DNA from: Desmonostoc geniculatum HA4340-LM1
Lineage (GTDB): Bacteria > Cyanobacteriota > Cyanobacteriia > Cyanobacteriales > Nostocaceae
Length of the DNA stretch: 64,000 bases
Assembly: GCA_019359545.1 (NCBI GenBank)
Contig: JAHHHB010000026.1
Location: forward strand, 1 to 64,000
Direction: 5' to 3'
Each line of letters opens with the position of its first letter. Position 1 is the first letter of the stretch. Of the stretch, positions 31,758 to 39,910 are shown piece by piece. Position numbers and translations under genes: made by a program. Under the pieces are notes generated by a model. The model was not told the DNA's origin, did no database searches, and saw only the letters and a list, made by a program, of their open reading frames with translations.

Positions 31758-34442
31758 ATGAGTGAACCTCCACTGCTAAATTTATTTTTGCGACTACGAG
31801 ATGCTGGTTTGCTTTTAGGCATTGACCAGTATCATTTAGCAGTGTCGGCATTATTGCAGTCAATAGATAGAGGATTAGATGTTGCTGACCAAGCAGCAGT
31901 AGCACGATTGTGTAAAACTATCTGGGTGAAATCTCGGCAACAAGAACGCTTGTTTGACCAGTGTTGGCATGAAATCATATCTCATCAAGTCAGGTCAAGT
32001 AAATCTATAATCGAGCCACCTATTACAGAAGCATTAGAAACACCAGAAATAGAGTCGGGTGACAATAGTACCACAGACCGCCAAGGGGAACCAGAAGCAG
32101 AAACAGAATTTGTTCCCGCCGCTTTTGTACCCACTTATAGTGGTGTTGTCACCGCCGTGCGGACACAGTTACGGGAAGGATACTATTTTCCTGTGAGTCG
32201 CCAACAACTGCGACTAGGTTGGCAATTGTTGAGGCAAAAGTTGCCAAGTAGTGTTGCTAGTGAGATGGATGTGCAGGCGACAGTTAGAGATGTTGCACAA
32301 CGGGGTTTCTTTGTCAAACCTATTTTAACTGCTGCACAACTTAAGTATAAAGAAGTGGTGTTGCTGATGGATCAATCAAGCTCCATGACTCCTTTTGCTC
32401 CTTTCTGTCGCCAGCTAAGAGAAATTTGGCAAGCAGCGAAAGTTTACTATTTCCGTAACACTCCCACAGATAAGCTCTATGATGATACTCAATGTTTGCA
32501 GGGAGAAGCTATCAAATCTATTTTGGCGCGGTTTTCCCCAGAAAAAACTTTAATAATTATAGTTAGTGATGCTGGCGCAGCACGTCGGCGGACAGTACCT
32601 TCAAGGTGGGAAGAAACTGTAGATTTTTTGGCAATGCTGACGCCCCATATCAACAGGGTAGCTTGGCTTAATCCACTCCCCCGGTTTCACTGGCGAGATA
32701 CTACTGCTGAATTTATTGCCAAGATTAAGATAAATTCTTTTGTGCCGATGTTTGCCTTAGATGCGGCTGAATATCAACAAATGCTGCAATGGTTATTATA
32801 TGGTAAACCCAGTGTGAAAGGTTTTTTGCAGCAGGCAGATAAAAAATCTCAAGGACAACAACAATTTGGTAGTTTTAATATTTGGGAGATAGAAGAATAT
32901 AATGCTCAAGGAATAATCCAAGCCTTTGAGAAGATGTTTCCTCCAGGGCATTTAAAGTTAGCTTGTGATGCAGCTTTCCCTCTGTTGTTGACACCAGACT
33001 TACTTTATTGTTTATGGCATAAGTTTTCGGAAGAACGTCAGAAAAAATCTGGTGTTCCTTGGTATGCTGTTGCTGATGTTTTGCTTTCAGATTTGTGTCA
33101 ACAGGTTGATGTTGAATTATATGAAATGACCGCAGAAGTTCGCAATCAACTACTCCAGAATTTGACAGAAAATCATCTGCAAAAACTCTCCCAATTTTTG
33201 CAAAAATATATCCAACGTCAAGTTAGTAAACAAAAACCAGATGTTCTCTTATCTGATTTACTCCAGGTACAGCAATGGACAGCTTTAGCTTATATCCAAA
33301 AAGGTGATGAAGCCGCAAAACAATTAGCAGAAAAACTGCGTCAAGCTTATCTGCAAAGTAATAAAGCCGAATTAGTTAGGTTAGCTGAAGTGATTGAAAC
33401 TTTAGCACAACCTTTAGCGGAAAAATATGCTCCTTTGTTAGTTGTGGCTAGAGGTTATGGCGCTTTAGCTCGTGGCGATAAAGCCGGAAACGTCGCAGCC
33501 CAAAATGAATTAAAGCAGAGGTTAGGGGAAGGAGAAACTATCGATGTTGCAGGAGTTATATTAGAGCGACCAGAGGATTTAAAACTGATTCGCTTATCAC
33601 CACCCTTTGAAGTTGTGACAGTTAATCGACGTGGTAGGATTATTCGCCGAGAAACTAAACAAGCAAAATATTTTACTGAATATTTAGGGGATGGTGTCAG
33701 CTTAGAGATGATGCTCATTCCTGGTGATAAATTTATGATGGGTTCACCGCCAAATGAAGCTGAACGTTATGGTGACGAAAGCCCCCAGCATGAGGTAACT
33801 GTTCCCCCCTTCTTTATGGGTAAGTTCCCTGTCACTCAAGTACAATGGCGGGCTGTGGCTGGTCTTCCACAAGTCAATCGAGAACTAGACACCGAGCCAT
33901 CGAACTTTAAAGGTGATGATTTACCAGTGGAGCAAATTTCTTGGTATGAAGCGGTAGAGTTTTGTGATAGACTATCAAGATATACTGATAGATATTACCG
34001 ATTGCCCAGCGAAGCTGAATGGGAGTACGCTTGTAGAGCAGGCACGACAACTCCTTTCAACTTTGGCGAAACAATTACATCGAATTTAGCAAACTATTAC
34101 GCTGAATCGACTTACGGTGATGCTCCTAAAGGTAAGCCCCAAAATAAAACAACACCAGTAGGCAAATTTAATGTAGCGAATGCCTTCGGGTTGTATGATA
34201 TGCATGGAAATGTCTGGGAATGGTGCGCTGACCCCTGGCACGGTAATTATGAAGGCGCTCCGCTGGATGGTAGTGCGTGGATAAGTGAAATCGATAATGA
34301 TAATCATTATCGGCTGCTGCGCGGTGGTTCCTGGTACAACGGTCCGAGGGATTGTCGTTCTGCGTATCGTCCCTACAACGACCCGGACGATTGTTACAAC
34401 AACGTCGGTTTTCGGGTTGTAGTTTCCGCCGTGAGGACTTAG
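31758..34442 (+). CDS. vWA protein fused to a formylglycine-enzyme-like (C-type-lectin-fold) domain; DGR target
   Basis: 894 residues. Residues ~1-85 form a helical N-terminal domain common in such vWA proteins (LFLRLRDAGLLLGIDQYHLA, LCKTIWVKSRQQERLFD). A CoxE-like vWA domain (about 195-370) follows, with MIDAS motif DQSSSM at about 204. A helical middle leads to a SUMF1/FGE-sulfatase domain from about 648: MMLIPGDKFMMGSPPNEAER, FFMGKFPVTQVQWRAV, RLPSEAEWEYACRAG, DMHGNVWEWCADPW. The last ~40 codons resemble a retroelement variable repeat (separate entry). It is expected to work with MoxR as an NTP-dependent switch, its variable lectin-fold surface binding a target. An intact FGE catalytic role is unlikely. 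Confidence 0.9.
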   Translation: MSEPPLLNLFLRLRDAGLLLGIDQYHLAVSALLQSIDRGLDVADQAAVARLCKTIWVKSRQQERLFDQCWHEIISHQVRSSKSIIEPPITEALETPEIESGDNSTTDRQGEPEAETEFVPAAFVPTYSGVVTAVRTQLREGYYFPVSRQQLRLGWQLLRQKLPSSVASEMDVQATVRDVAQRGFFVKPILTAAQLKYKEVVLLMDQSSSMTPFAPFCRQLREIWQAAKVYYFRNTPTDKLYDDTQCLQGEAIKSILARFSPEKTLIIIVSDAGAARRRTVPSRWEETVDFLAMLTPHINRVAWLNPLPRFHWRDTTAEFIAKIKINSFVPMFALDAAEYQQMLQWLLYGKPSVKGFLQQADKKSQGQQQFGSFNIWEIEEYNAQGIIQAFEKMFPPGHLKLACDAAFPLLLTPDLLYCLWHKFSEERQKKSGVPWYAVADVLLSDLCQQVDVELYEMTAEVRNQLLQNLTENHLQKLSQFLQKYIQRQVSKQKPDVLLSDLLQVQQWTALAYIQKGDEAAKQLAEKLRQAYLQSNKAELVRLAEVIETLAQPLAEKYAPLLVVARGYGALARGDKAGNVAAQNELKQRLGEGETIDVAGVILERPEDLKLIRLSPPFEVVTVNRRGRIIRRETKQAKYFTEYLGDGVSLEMMLIPGDKFMMGSPPNEAERYGDESPQHEVTVPPFFMGKFPVTQVQWRAVAGLPQVNRELDTEPSNFKGDDLPVEQISWYEAVEFCDRLSRYTDRYYRLPSEAEWEYACRAGTTTPFNFGETITSNLANYYAESTYGDAPKGKPQNKTTPVGKFNVANAFGLYDMHGNVWEWCADPWHGNYEGAPLDGSAWISEIDNDNHYRLLRGGSWYNGPRDCRSAYRPYNDPDDCYNNVGFRVVVSAVRT
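34311..34435 (+). other. Putative DGR variable repeat (VR) at the 3' end of the vWA-FGE gene
   Basis: The encoded segment (LRGGSWYNGPRDCRSAYRPY, NDPDDCYNNVGFRVV) follows the C-terminal pattern of cyanobacterial DGR target proteins. Variation is confined to positions whose template codon is normally AAC or AAT: TAC, AAC, GGT, GAT, CCC, TAC, AAC, GAC, GAT, TAC, AAC in sequence. Fixed codons for Trp, Arg, Ser, Gly and Phe lie between them. This is what adenine-specific mutagenic retrohoming leaves behind. No matching template repeat is found in the window. Confidence 0.8.
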
Positions 34443-34498
34443 TTCTTTACTCTTTTGCCCTATAATAGCGCTCTACTCTTTTTCTTCTACCCTACTCT

Positions 34499-34511
34499 CC
34501 GCCGAAGGCGG
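34499..34511 (+). other. Hairpin CCGCCGAAGGCGG downstream of the VR
   Basis: A perfect 5-bp GC stem with a GAA loop lies 57 bases after the target stop codon, followed by TCGATATTTTTTTAA. DGRs commonly have a small hairpin or cruciform just after the variable repeat that stimulates retrohoming. It might also serve as a transcription terminator for the target gene. Confidence 0.55.
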
Positions 34512-34610
34512 TCGATATTTTTTTAATTTTTGCACGACTATCTACAGTATCCAAGAAATGGTAAATTTTGTCAAGAGAATCGTGCAGAGTAAAAATTTGT
34601 TGTTGAGCGA

Positions 34611-34685
34611 ATGCAAAATTTACCGATTATTCAAAAAACATACGACCTGATTAAATGGTATGTGCCGATTTTAAATCGTCTGCCT
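34611..34685 (+). pseudogene. N-terminal stub of a DGR accessory protein gene (avd)
   Basis: Twenty-five codons ([20 protein letters not shown] then LNRLP) match the start of the four-helix-bundle Avd family found beside DGR reverse transcriptases. Directly after LNRLP the sequence becomes MITE DNA (GCATTATTACCCCCC), so the rest of the protein (family length about 110-130 residues) is gone. Its place between a VR-bearing gene and a DGR-type reverse transcriptase is the expected one. Confidence 0.75.
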
Positions 34686-34821
34686 GCATTATTACCCCCC
34701 TTAATCCCCCCTTATAAAGGGGGGAAACAAGGAAAATCTAGTTCCCTCCCCTTTATAAGGGGAGGGTTAGGGAGGGGTAAAAAATATTTGATACATAGAT
34801 CGTGACTTTTCAAACATCCTC
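34686..34821. mobile_element. C/G-hairpin MITE (right part) separating avd stub and reverse transcriptase
   Basis: It consists of two C-run/G-run hairpins (CCCCCC-TTATAAA-GGGGGG and CCCTCCCC-TTTATAA-GGGGAGGG) and ends in ACTTTTCAAACATCCTC. That end is the exact inverse of the left terminus at 31594-31610. The left terminus is missing. Everything that should lie between avd and the middle of the reverse transcriptase, including any template repeat, has been replaced by this element. Confidence 0.72.
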
Positions 34822-34822
34822 T

Positions 34823-35293
34823 AACCGATATGTTTTACAATGCGACATTAAGAAATATTTCCCTAGCATTGACCATGAAATTCTCAAGTCTCTCCTACGT
34901 CGCAAATTAAAATGTCAAGATACTCTCTGGTTGGCAGAGACAATTATAAATAATAGCAACGCCCAAGAATCTGTAATTGATTATTTTCCTGGCGATCATT
35001 TACTCTCTCCATTACAAGGACGTAAGGGATTACCTATCGGTAATCTTATAAGTCAATTTTTCGCTAATATTTATCTTAATAATTTAGATCATTTTGTCAA
35101 AGAGCAACTAAAAGCCAAGAATTATGTTCGCTATGTCGATGATTTTGCATTGTTTTCAGATGACTATGGATTTTTAACAGAAGCACGATTGGCTATAGAA
35201 GAACACTTGGTCAGTCTGAGACTAAAACTTCATCCAGTGAAAAGCCAGTTATTTGAAACCCAACATGGAGTAGATATCCAAAAATCAAACTGA
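34823..35293 (+). pseudogene. DGR-type reverse transcriptase, truncated at both ends
   Basis: The open segment begins [18 protein letters not shown] and contains RT landmarks: catalytic Asp in [33 protein letters not shown] (DGR RTs have this in place of the QGxxxSP of other RTs) and [14 protein letters not shown] with the active-site YVDD, then [21 protein letters not shown] is about 350-400 residues. About 80-100 N-terminal residues and the C-terminal thumb are missing; the frame stops soon after [10 protein letters not shown]. It cannot encode a functional enzyme. Confidence 0.85.
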
Positions 35294-35354
35294 GTTGGGT
35301 AGCTTGGTAGGTGTTACAACCGAACAGTTGCTCAACTCTACAAACCATGCCCCT

Positions 35355-36416
35355 TCAAACCCCTTTAAATCCCATCCCACTTTCTACCTGTTGTTGTGTT
35401 TGCATAGAATTCACTTTGACAGATGCAAGTCTGCTATGAGTCTTACGCCTAATGCCAAGATGACTCAAGGATATGCCTACTAAAATCAAGCTACCGCCAA
35501 TATATTGAGCAAAAGTAGGAACTTCACCTAAAATTAGATAGGCCGCTATAATGCCTGCAACTGGGCTAAATGAGCCAACTAAGGAAGCCATAGATACAGT
35601 CGAAGTCTTCAAGCCTTTAATCCAAAATGACTGACCGGCTACCACAATCAACCCACCATATAAAAACATCCACTGCCAGAGAAATGGTGAGAGGACATCA
35701 GCAAAATGATCCTTGCCATAGAGGACTAAAGCAGTAAAGAAAAAGATTACGGTTCCTAGTGCAGTGCGAAAGATATTATAGATTCCGACTGGGATCTGCG
35801 AAAGGTATTTCTTGGCAATAATCGTAGAAGCAGATATGGCCACCGATCCTCCTACTGCCAAAAGTTCTCCTATACCTAAACTCAAACCTCCCATATTCAT
35901 CATCGCTTCCTGTGGAGGTTGGAGGATGATAGTCAGGATAACGCCAACAAAGGCGGCGATCGCTCCTGCAATTTCCCAAAGATGTACCCGTTCGCTCAAT
36001 AACCAAATCGATAAAGCCAGAGTTAGCGGTGGTTCTAAGCGTCCAATCAAGATAATATTGTTCACCCCTGTGAGTGCCAGTGCTTGAAAAAATAAGCCAG
36101 GGGCGATCGCTCCTGATAAGATAGCTACTGCTGTTAGACTGACCCAATCCTTTTTGGAAAGCTGCTTCAAAGTCGTTTTGTTCCACTGTCGCCCATAGAT
36201 TAAAATTAGAAGTATTAAGGCACACAGGTTGCCTACAAACAAAACATTACACAAAGAAATCGGATTGCGGCCACCCATAAAATGTTGGGCACCAATTTCT
36301 GTAAGCTTGCGGGTGACTGCATTAGACGCTGCAAAAATGAGCATTGCTAGCCAGAGATATGTTTGTCCGGAAATTGTTTTCGGAATTAGGCGAGGTAGTC
36401 TGTTGGGTCTAGTCAC
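35355..36416 (-). CDS. EamA/DMT-superfamily transporter
   Basis: 353 residues with about ten predicted membrane helices in two EamA repeats (GQTYLWLAMLIFAASNAVTR at the start of the first, VGGSVAISASTIIAKKYLSQ at the start of the second). SGAIAPGLFFQALALTGVNN and a C-terminal SMASLVGSFSPVAGIIAAYL, PTFAQYIGGSLILVGI are typical of drug/metabolite transporters. The C-terminal tail is hydrophilic. Substrate is unknown. Its 3' end lies about 60 bases beyond the dead reverse transcriptase, on the opposite strand. Confidence 0.9.
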   Translation of the reverse strand: MTRPNRLPRLIPKTISGQTYLWLAMLIFAASNAVTRKLTEIGAQHFMGGRNPISLCNVLFVGNLCALILLILIYGRQWNKTTLKQLSKKDWVSLTAVAILSGAIAPGLFFQALALTGVNNIILIGRLEPPLTLALSIWLLSERVHLWEIAGAIAAFVGVILTIILQPPQEAMMNMGGLSLGIGELLAVGGSVAISASTIIAKKYLSQIPVGIYNIFRTALGTVIFFFTALVLYGKDHFADVLSPFLWQWMFLYGGLIVVAGQSFWIKGLKTSTVSMASLVGSFSPVAGIIAAYLILGEVPTFAQYIGGSLILVGISLSHLGIRRKTHSRLASVKVNSMQTQQQVESGMGFKGV

Positions 36417-36672
36417 AATAACATCACCGCGATCGAAGCATTGTTAATTATATTAATTTGCTCTATTCCAGTTGAGAATGAGGTTTTGCTGAAAAAATAC
36501 TTAATTTATGCTGTGACTTACAGCTACCATTCTTCCCTGAAAAAATCCTGAGAATTCACTAAATTTTCTTCAGGAAGAAATTCATCAAAATACTGCTTTA
36601 GTTTCAGTTCAGGTTCAGTCCCAACTGCGATGCTTTGGTTGTTCGGGATAAATCAAACTTCAGGAGTAACAA

Positions 36673-37035
36673 ATGAAACTCGCACCACTACTTACAAGTG
36701 TAGCTTTGGTTGGTTTTTTCACAGTTTGGGATGCACCACTCAAAGCGATTAATCCGTTATTGGTTCAAGCATCAGCAGCCGAAGAAATGTCTGTGGCACA
36801 AAAACTAGACTTGCTCACTAAAAGTAAAGGTCAATTTGGTAGTGGCGATCAACTGCGTCGTTTCTTTTTTGCTGATTTGGAGCCAATTGGTATCCAACCA
36901 GGCGGAGCAGGTCATGTAGTTAATCTTTACAACAAAGCTAATGATGTCACATTTTCTTACTGTTCACACTACGATGTAATTGTCGCCGTTAAGAAAGGTA
37001 AAGTGACGAAGTTTGAACCGAATGAAGTGAAGTAA
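36673..37035 (+). CDS. Small secreted protein of unknown family
   Basis: 120 residues. A signal peptide is likely (LAPLLTSVALVGFFTVW, cleavage perhaps after VQASAAE). The mature part (QKLDLLTKSKGQFGSGDQLR, GAGHVVNLYNKANDVTFSYC, YDVIVAVKKGKVTKFEPNEV) looks globular with one Cys. A good ribosome site (CAGGAG) precedes the ATG. I do not recognise a characterised family; a periplasmic or lumenal location is inferred. Confidence 0.7.
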   Translation: MKLAPLLTSVALVGFFTVWDAPLKAINPLLVQASAAEEMSVAQKLDLLTKSKGQFGSGDQLRRFFFADLEPIGIQPGGAGHVVNLYNKANDVTFSYCSHYDVIVAVKKGKVTKFEPNEVK

Positions 37036-37078
37036 GTTAAGTAGCGATCGCCTGCAAAAATTAAATTATTTATCAACA

Positions 37079-37118
37079 AGAACCCTAACTTTTAAAAAAG
37101 TCGGGGTTCTGTGGTTTT
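37079..37118 (+). terminator. Likely terminator hairpin after the secreted-protein gene
   Basis: AGAACCC pairs with GGGTTCT, and inside it ACTTTT pairs with AAAAGT, giving a two-part stem (37079-37110). It is followed only by GTGGTTTTC, so the T-run is weak; termination strength is uncertain. Confidence 0.6.
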
Positions 37119-37143
37119 CAATTCTCGACTTGGAATTGTTATA

Positions 37144-37291
37144 TAGGAATCCGGTTTGATTTTTTAACAACATTAAGTATTTGTAGGGTGCGTTATCGGC
37201 GAGAGTACGGCACCATTCTTAAGGATTCGGTGCCGTACTCTCACCGATAACGCACCCTACGTATCTGTTCAGAAATCAAATAGTAGTCCTA
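37144..37291. mobile_element. TA-flanked 148-bp MITE, complete copy
   Basis: The ends TAGGAATCCGGTTTGATTTT and, inverted, TAGGACTACTATTTGATTTC match those of the element in the Rieske gene. The core is a long near-perfect hairpin (GTAGGGTGCGTTATCGG ... CCGATAACGCACCCTAC). Flanking TA is present on both sides (37142-37143, 37292-37293). This is the best-preserved copy in the window. Confidence 0.85.
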
Positions 37292-37767
37292 TACTTGATT
37301 CCTAACAACAGCATTTATTTGTTTAATTGTTGTATAAATTTACATTTAATTTAAGTAAAATTTCACAATTTAGTTGTATACAAATAGAATATATTTAGTA
37401 AAATCTTTCTATCAAACTAACCGTAATTTTTACTGACAGTTATTTTCAGGTAGATACCCCATACTGTAGGGGCACAGCAATGCTGTGCCCTCAAAACATC
37501 TGCGATTTAAGTAATGAAAACTTACACCAGATTTCAAGAAAAGCGAAGTACACAAATATTGCTCTCAAACCCTGGCGTAAAAACTGTTTTACTTCTGTTA
37601 GCGCAGCGGGGCGTAGCCCATTCTGAATTCTGAATTCTGAATTCTTCTTCAAAGTTAGGACTTACGCAAAAGTACACGCTGTAGGGGCAATTCATGAATT
37701 GCCCCTACGTGAAAATAAGGGTTTTGGCTATTGTTTGCGTAAGTCCTGAAAGTTATTTTTTTAAGTC
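37292..37767. repeat. Repeat-rich spacer upstream of the histidine kinase
   Basis: It contains a palindrome GGGGCACAGCAATGCTGTGCCC (about 37469-37490), GAATTCTGAATTCTGAATTC repeats (37624-37643), and a complete 91-bp MITE at 37657-37747. That element has perfect 14-base ends (AGGACTTACGCAAA / TTTGCGTAAGTCCT) and a GGGGCAATTCATGAATTGCC core. The kinase start codon lies 21 bases after that MITE, so its promoter may lie in or before the MITE. Confidence 0.78.
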
Positions 37768-39063
37768 ATGCAATATGCATCCATGAGCAAAACCAGTGAT
37801 GACGAAGCTTTTTTGCACAACCAAACTTGGCAGCGTGAGCGACAAATCATAGCACGTTTGTCTTCTTTGAACTATCGAACTGGTGAACTGGGAAGCTATT
37901 TGCACAACATTGCCTGTGGAGTCAGCGAATTAATTAGAGTAGATTGGACAGTTGTTACTTTTTGCCAAGAGGGGTTTGAAACTGTTCTCGCAAGTAGTTT
38001 GGAAATGGCGGAAGATGCGCCCCGTGTTTACGCTTTGCATGGTCGGTTAATTGCTACAGTTTTGCAGATTGGGCGGACATTAGCAGTTAAAGATGCTGTG
38101 GCTAATCCAGAGTATGGCAAACCTGCGTCTGGTTATCGAGCATATCTGGGGATACCGTTGCAAACTTCTGAGGGTCAAGTATTTGGTACTATTTGCTCTT
38201 TTCATCGTCAGCCACGGGAGTTTTCTGCTGATGAAATCCAAATTGTGGAGTTATTTGCAGAAAGAGCAGCTACTGCGATCGACCACTATCATCTATATCA
38301 GCAACAGTGTCAATTTAATCATATTTTGGAAGCTGAAGTAGAAAAACGCACGGCAGAATTACGAGCAGCCCAAGCTAAACTAGTAGAACAAGAACGACTA
38401 GCAGCTATTGGTGAATTTGCTGCTATTATTGTCCATGAAATTCGTAATCCCTTAACTACAATGCTCATGGGATTGAAGTATTTCCGAAAAACCATTCTCA
38501 CTGAATCTGCTCAAGAAAGATTAGGGTTAGCACTCAGTGAAGCTAGTCGTCTAGAACGTTTATTGAGTGAAATTTTACTCTACGCTAAACCCCAAGTTTT
38601 GCAACTTTGTGAATTGGACGTAAATGAATTCATTGGTGAGTTACTTGTAACTTTTCGTGAAATGCCAGAAGCTGCGGAACGGCAAATTGAATTTATTCCG
38701 GCGTCGGCTACAGTAAAAATTTTGGGGGATAAAGATAAACTTAAACAAGTATTTATCAACATCGTTCGCAATGCTTGTGAAGCAGTCGCACCAGGAGATG
38801 TTATTAAGTGGACACTAGATTTTTTTCATCCAGATAAAGTCTGTATTAATGTCCTAAATGGCGGCGAACCAATTCCATCGGAAGTTCTCGACAAGCTTGC
38901 TACGCCATTCTTCTCAACAAAACCTTGTGGTACTGGGCTAGGGCTTGCTATTACCAAACGCATCGTCAATGCTCATAGTGGACAACTGTTAATTTCTTCT
39001 GACCTTTTAACAGGAACTACTGTGAGTGTTCAGTTACCTGTAGTTAATAATCAGAACTTTTGA
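37768..39063 (+). CDS. Sensor histidine kinase with GAF domain
   Basis: Up to 431 residues (an ATG at 37783 gives MSKTSDDEAFL). GAF domain about 30-185 (FAERAATAIDHYH at its end), coiled-coil linker (QCQFNHILEAEVEKRTAELR), HisKA with the phosphorylated His in VHEIRNPLTTMLMG (about residue 223), and HATPase with N box FINIVRNACEA and G2 box GTGLGLAITKRIV. It has no membrane segment, so it is a cytoplasmic sensor. No response regulator adjoins; it is an orphan kinase. Confidence 0.93.
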   Translation: MQYASMSKTSDDEAFLHNQTWQRERQIIARLSSLNYRTGELGSYLHNIACGVSELIRVDWTVVTFCQEGFETVLASSLEMAEDAPRVYALHGRLIATVLQIGRTLAVKDAVANPEYGKPASGYRAYLGIPLQTSEGQVFGTICSFHRQPREFSADEIQIVELFAERAATAIDHYHLYQQQCQFNHILEAEVEKRTAELRAAQAKLVEQERLAAIGEFAAIIVHEIRNPLTTMLMGLKYFRKTILTESAQERLGLALSEASRLERLLSEILLYAKPQVLQLCELDVNEFIGELLVTFREMPEAAERQIEFIPASATVKILGDKDKLKQVFINIVRNACEAVAPGDVIKWTLDFFHPDKVCINVLNGGEPIPSEVLDKLATPFFSTKPCGTGLGLAITKRIVNAHSGQLLISSDLLTGTTVSVQLPVVNNQNF

Positions 39064-39169
39064 TTGAGATGAATGTCAGATTTTTGCATCTATTGTATGC
39101 CACAATCAATTTGTTGTTGGATAGATTTGCTGTTCACGCTATATGCCCTCTTAATACGGAGATTGCTTT

Positions 39170-39409
39170 ATGCCAAACTCATGCCATGTTTATCTCTCAC
39201 GCAATGGGCAAAATCAAGTTTTAACCATTCCTGATGAATTTGCCCTACCCGGTACAGAAGTTTTGTTACGCAAAGAAGGAAATCGATTAATCATCGAACC
39301 AATTTGCCCCAGTTCTCTCCTTTCATTACTTGCCACATTGGAAGAAATTACAGAAAATTTTCCTGACGTAGATGAGGAGCTACTACCACTTGATGACATT
39401 ACGCTTTAG
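39170..39409 (+). CDS. VapB/AbrB-type antitoxin
   Basis: 79 residues. The N-terminal CHVYLSRNGQNQVLTIPDEF and EVLLRKEGNRLIIEPI match the swapped-hairpin (SpoVT/AbrB, VagC-like) antitoxin domain; the acidic tail (ENFPDVDEELLPLDDITL) should bind the toxin. The stop codon is ten bases before the PIN gene. Confidence 0.85.
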   Translation: MPNSCHVYLSRNGQNQVLTIPDEFALPGTEVLLRKEGNRLIIEPICPSSLLSLLATLEEITENFPDVDEELLPLDDITL

Positions 39410-39418
39410 CTGTGCCCA

Positions 39419-39823
39419 ATGACTTATCAATACCTGCTCGATACCAACATCATTTCAGATTTAGTTAGACACCCTCAAGGTTTGGTATTCCAGCGGATCG
39501 CAACCGTAGGGGAAAACTCAATTTGTACTAGCATTATTGTGGCGTGTGAACTACGATTTGGTGCAGCTAAGAGCGGCTCCCCTCGTCTTGTTCAGCAACT
39601 AGAAAGCATCCTTGAAGTGTTGTCGATTCTGTCCCTACAACCTCCTGTGGATCACCACTATGCAGCAATTCGTAAATACTTAGAACAAGGGGGAACACCC
39701 ATCAGCCCTAATGACTTACTGATTGCTGCCCATGCCTTGTCCCTTAATCTGACGCTTGTTACGGCAAATGTCCGTGAATTTGGGCGCTTACCTGCCTTAA
39801 GGCTAGAAAACTGGCTTCTTTGA
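39419..39823 (+). CDS. vapC: VapC/FitB-like PIN toxin
   Basis: 134 residues. Typical motifs: YLLDTNIISDLVRHPQG with the first catalytic Asp, SIIVACELRFGAAKSGS, ISPNDLLIAAHALSLN and LVTANVREFGRLPALRLENW. Together with the preceding gene it forms a standard VapBC RNase toxin-antitoxin pair. It is the third such pair in this window, and its antitoxin belongs to a different fold class from the first two. Confidence 0.92.
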   Translation: MTYQYLLDTNIISDLVRHPQGLVFQRIATVGENSICTSIIVACELRFGAAKSGSPRLVQQLESILEVLSILSLQPPVDHHYAAIRKYLEQGGTPISPNDLLIAAHALSLNLTLVTANVREFGRLPALRLENWLL

Positions 39824-39910
39824 GGGCATATATCGAAGGTTAGATCAAGGACTGACATCAATTAATTAATTGCTTATTTCATTATCGGAGATTTTTCATA
39901 TTTAATTTTT

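Noticed and set aside
34443-34610. Possible template repeat between the target gene and avd
   Set aside because: The stretch shows only a pyrimidine-rich run and a GC hairpin; nothing resembles the 34311-34435 variable repeat, so the template repeat is judged absent.
35295-35483. 62-codon ORF after the reverse transcriptase
   Set aside because: It overlaps the EamA transporter on the other strand and shows no RT thumb-domain similarity, so it does not complete the RT.
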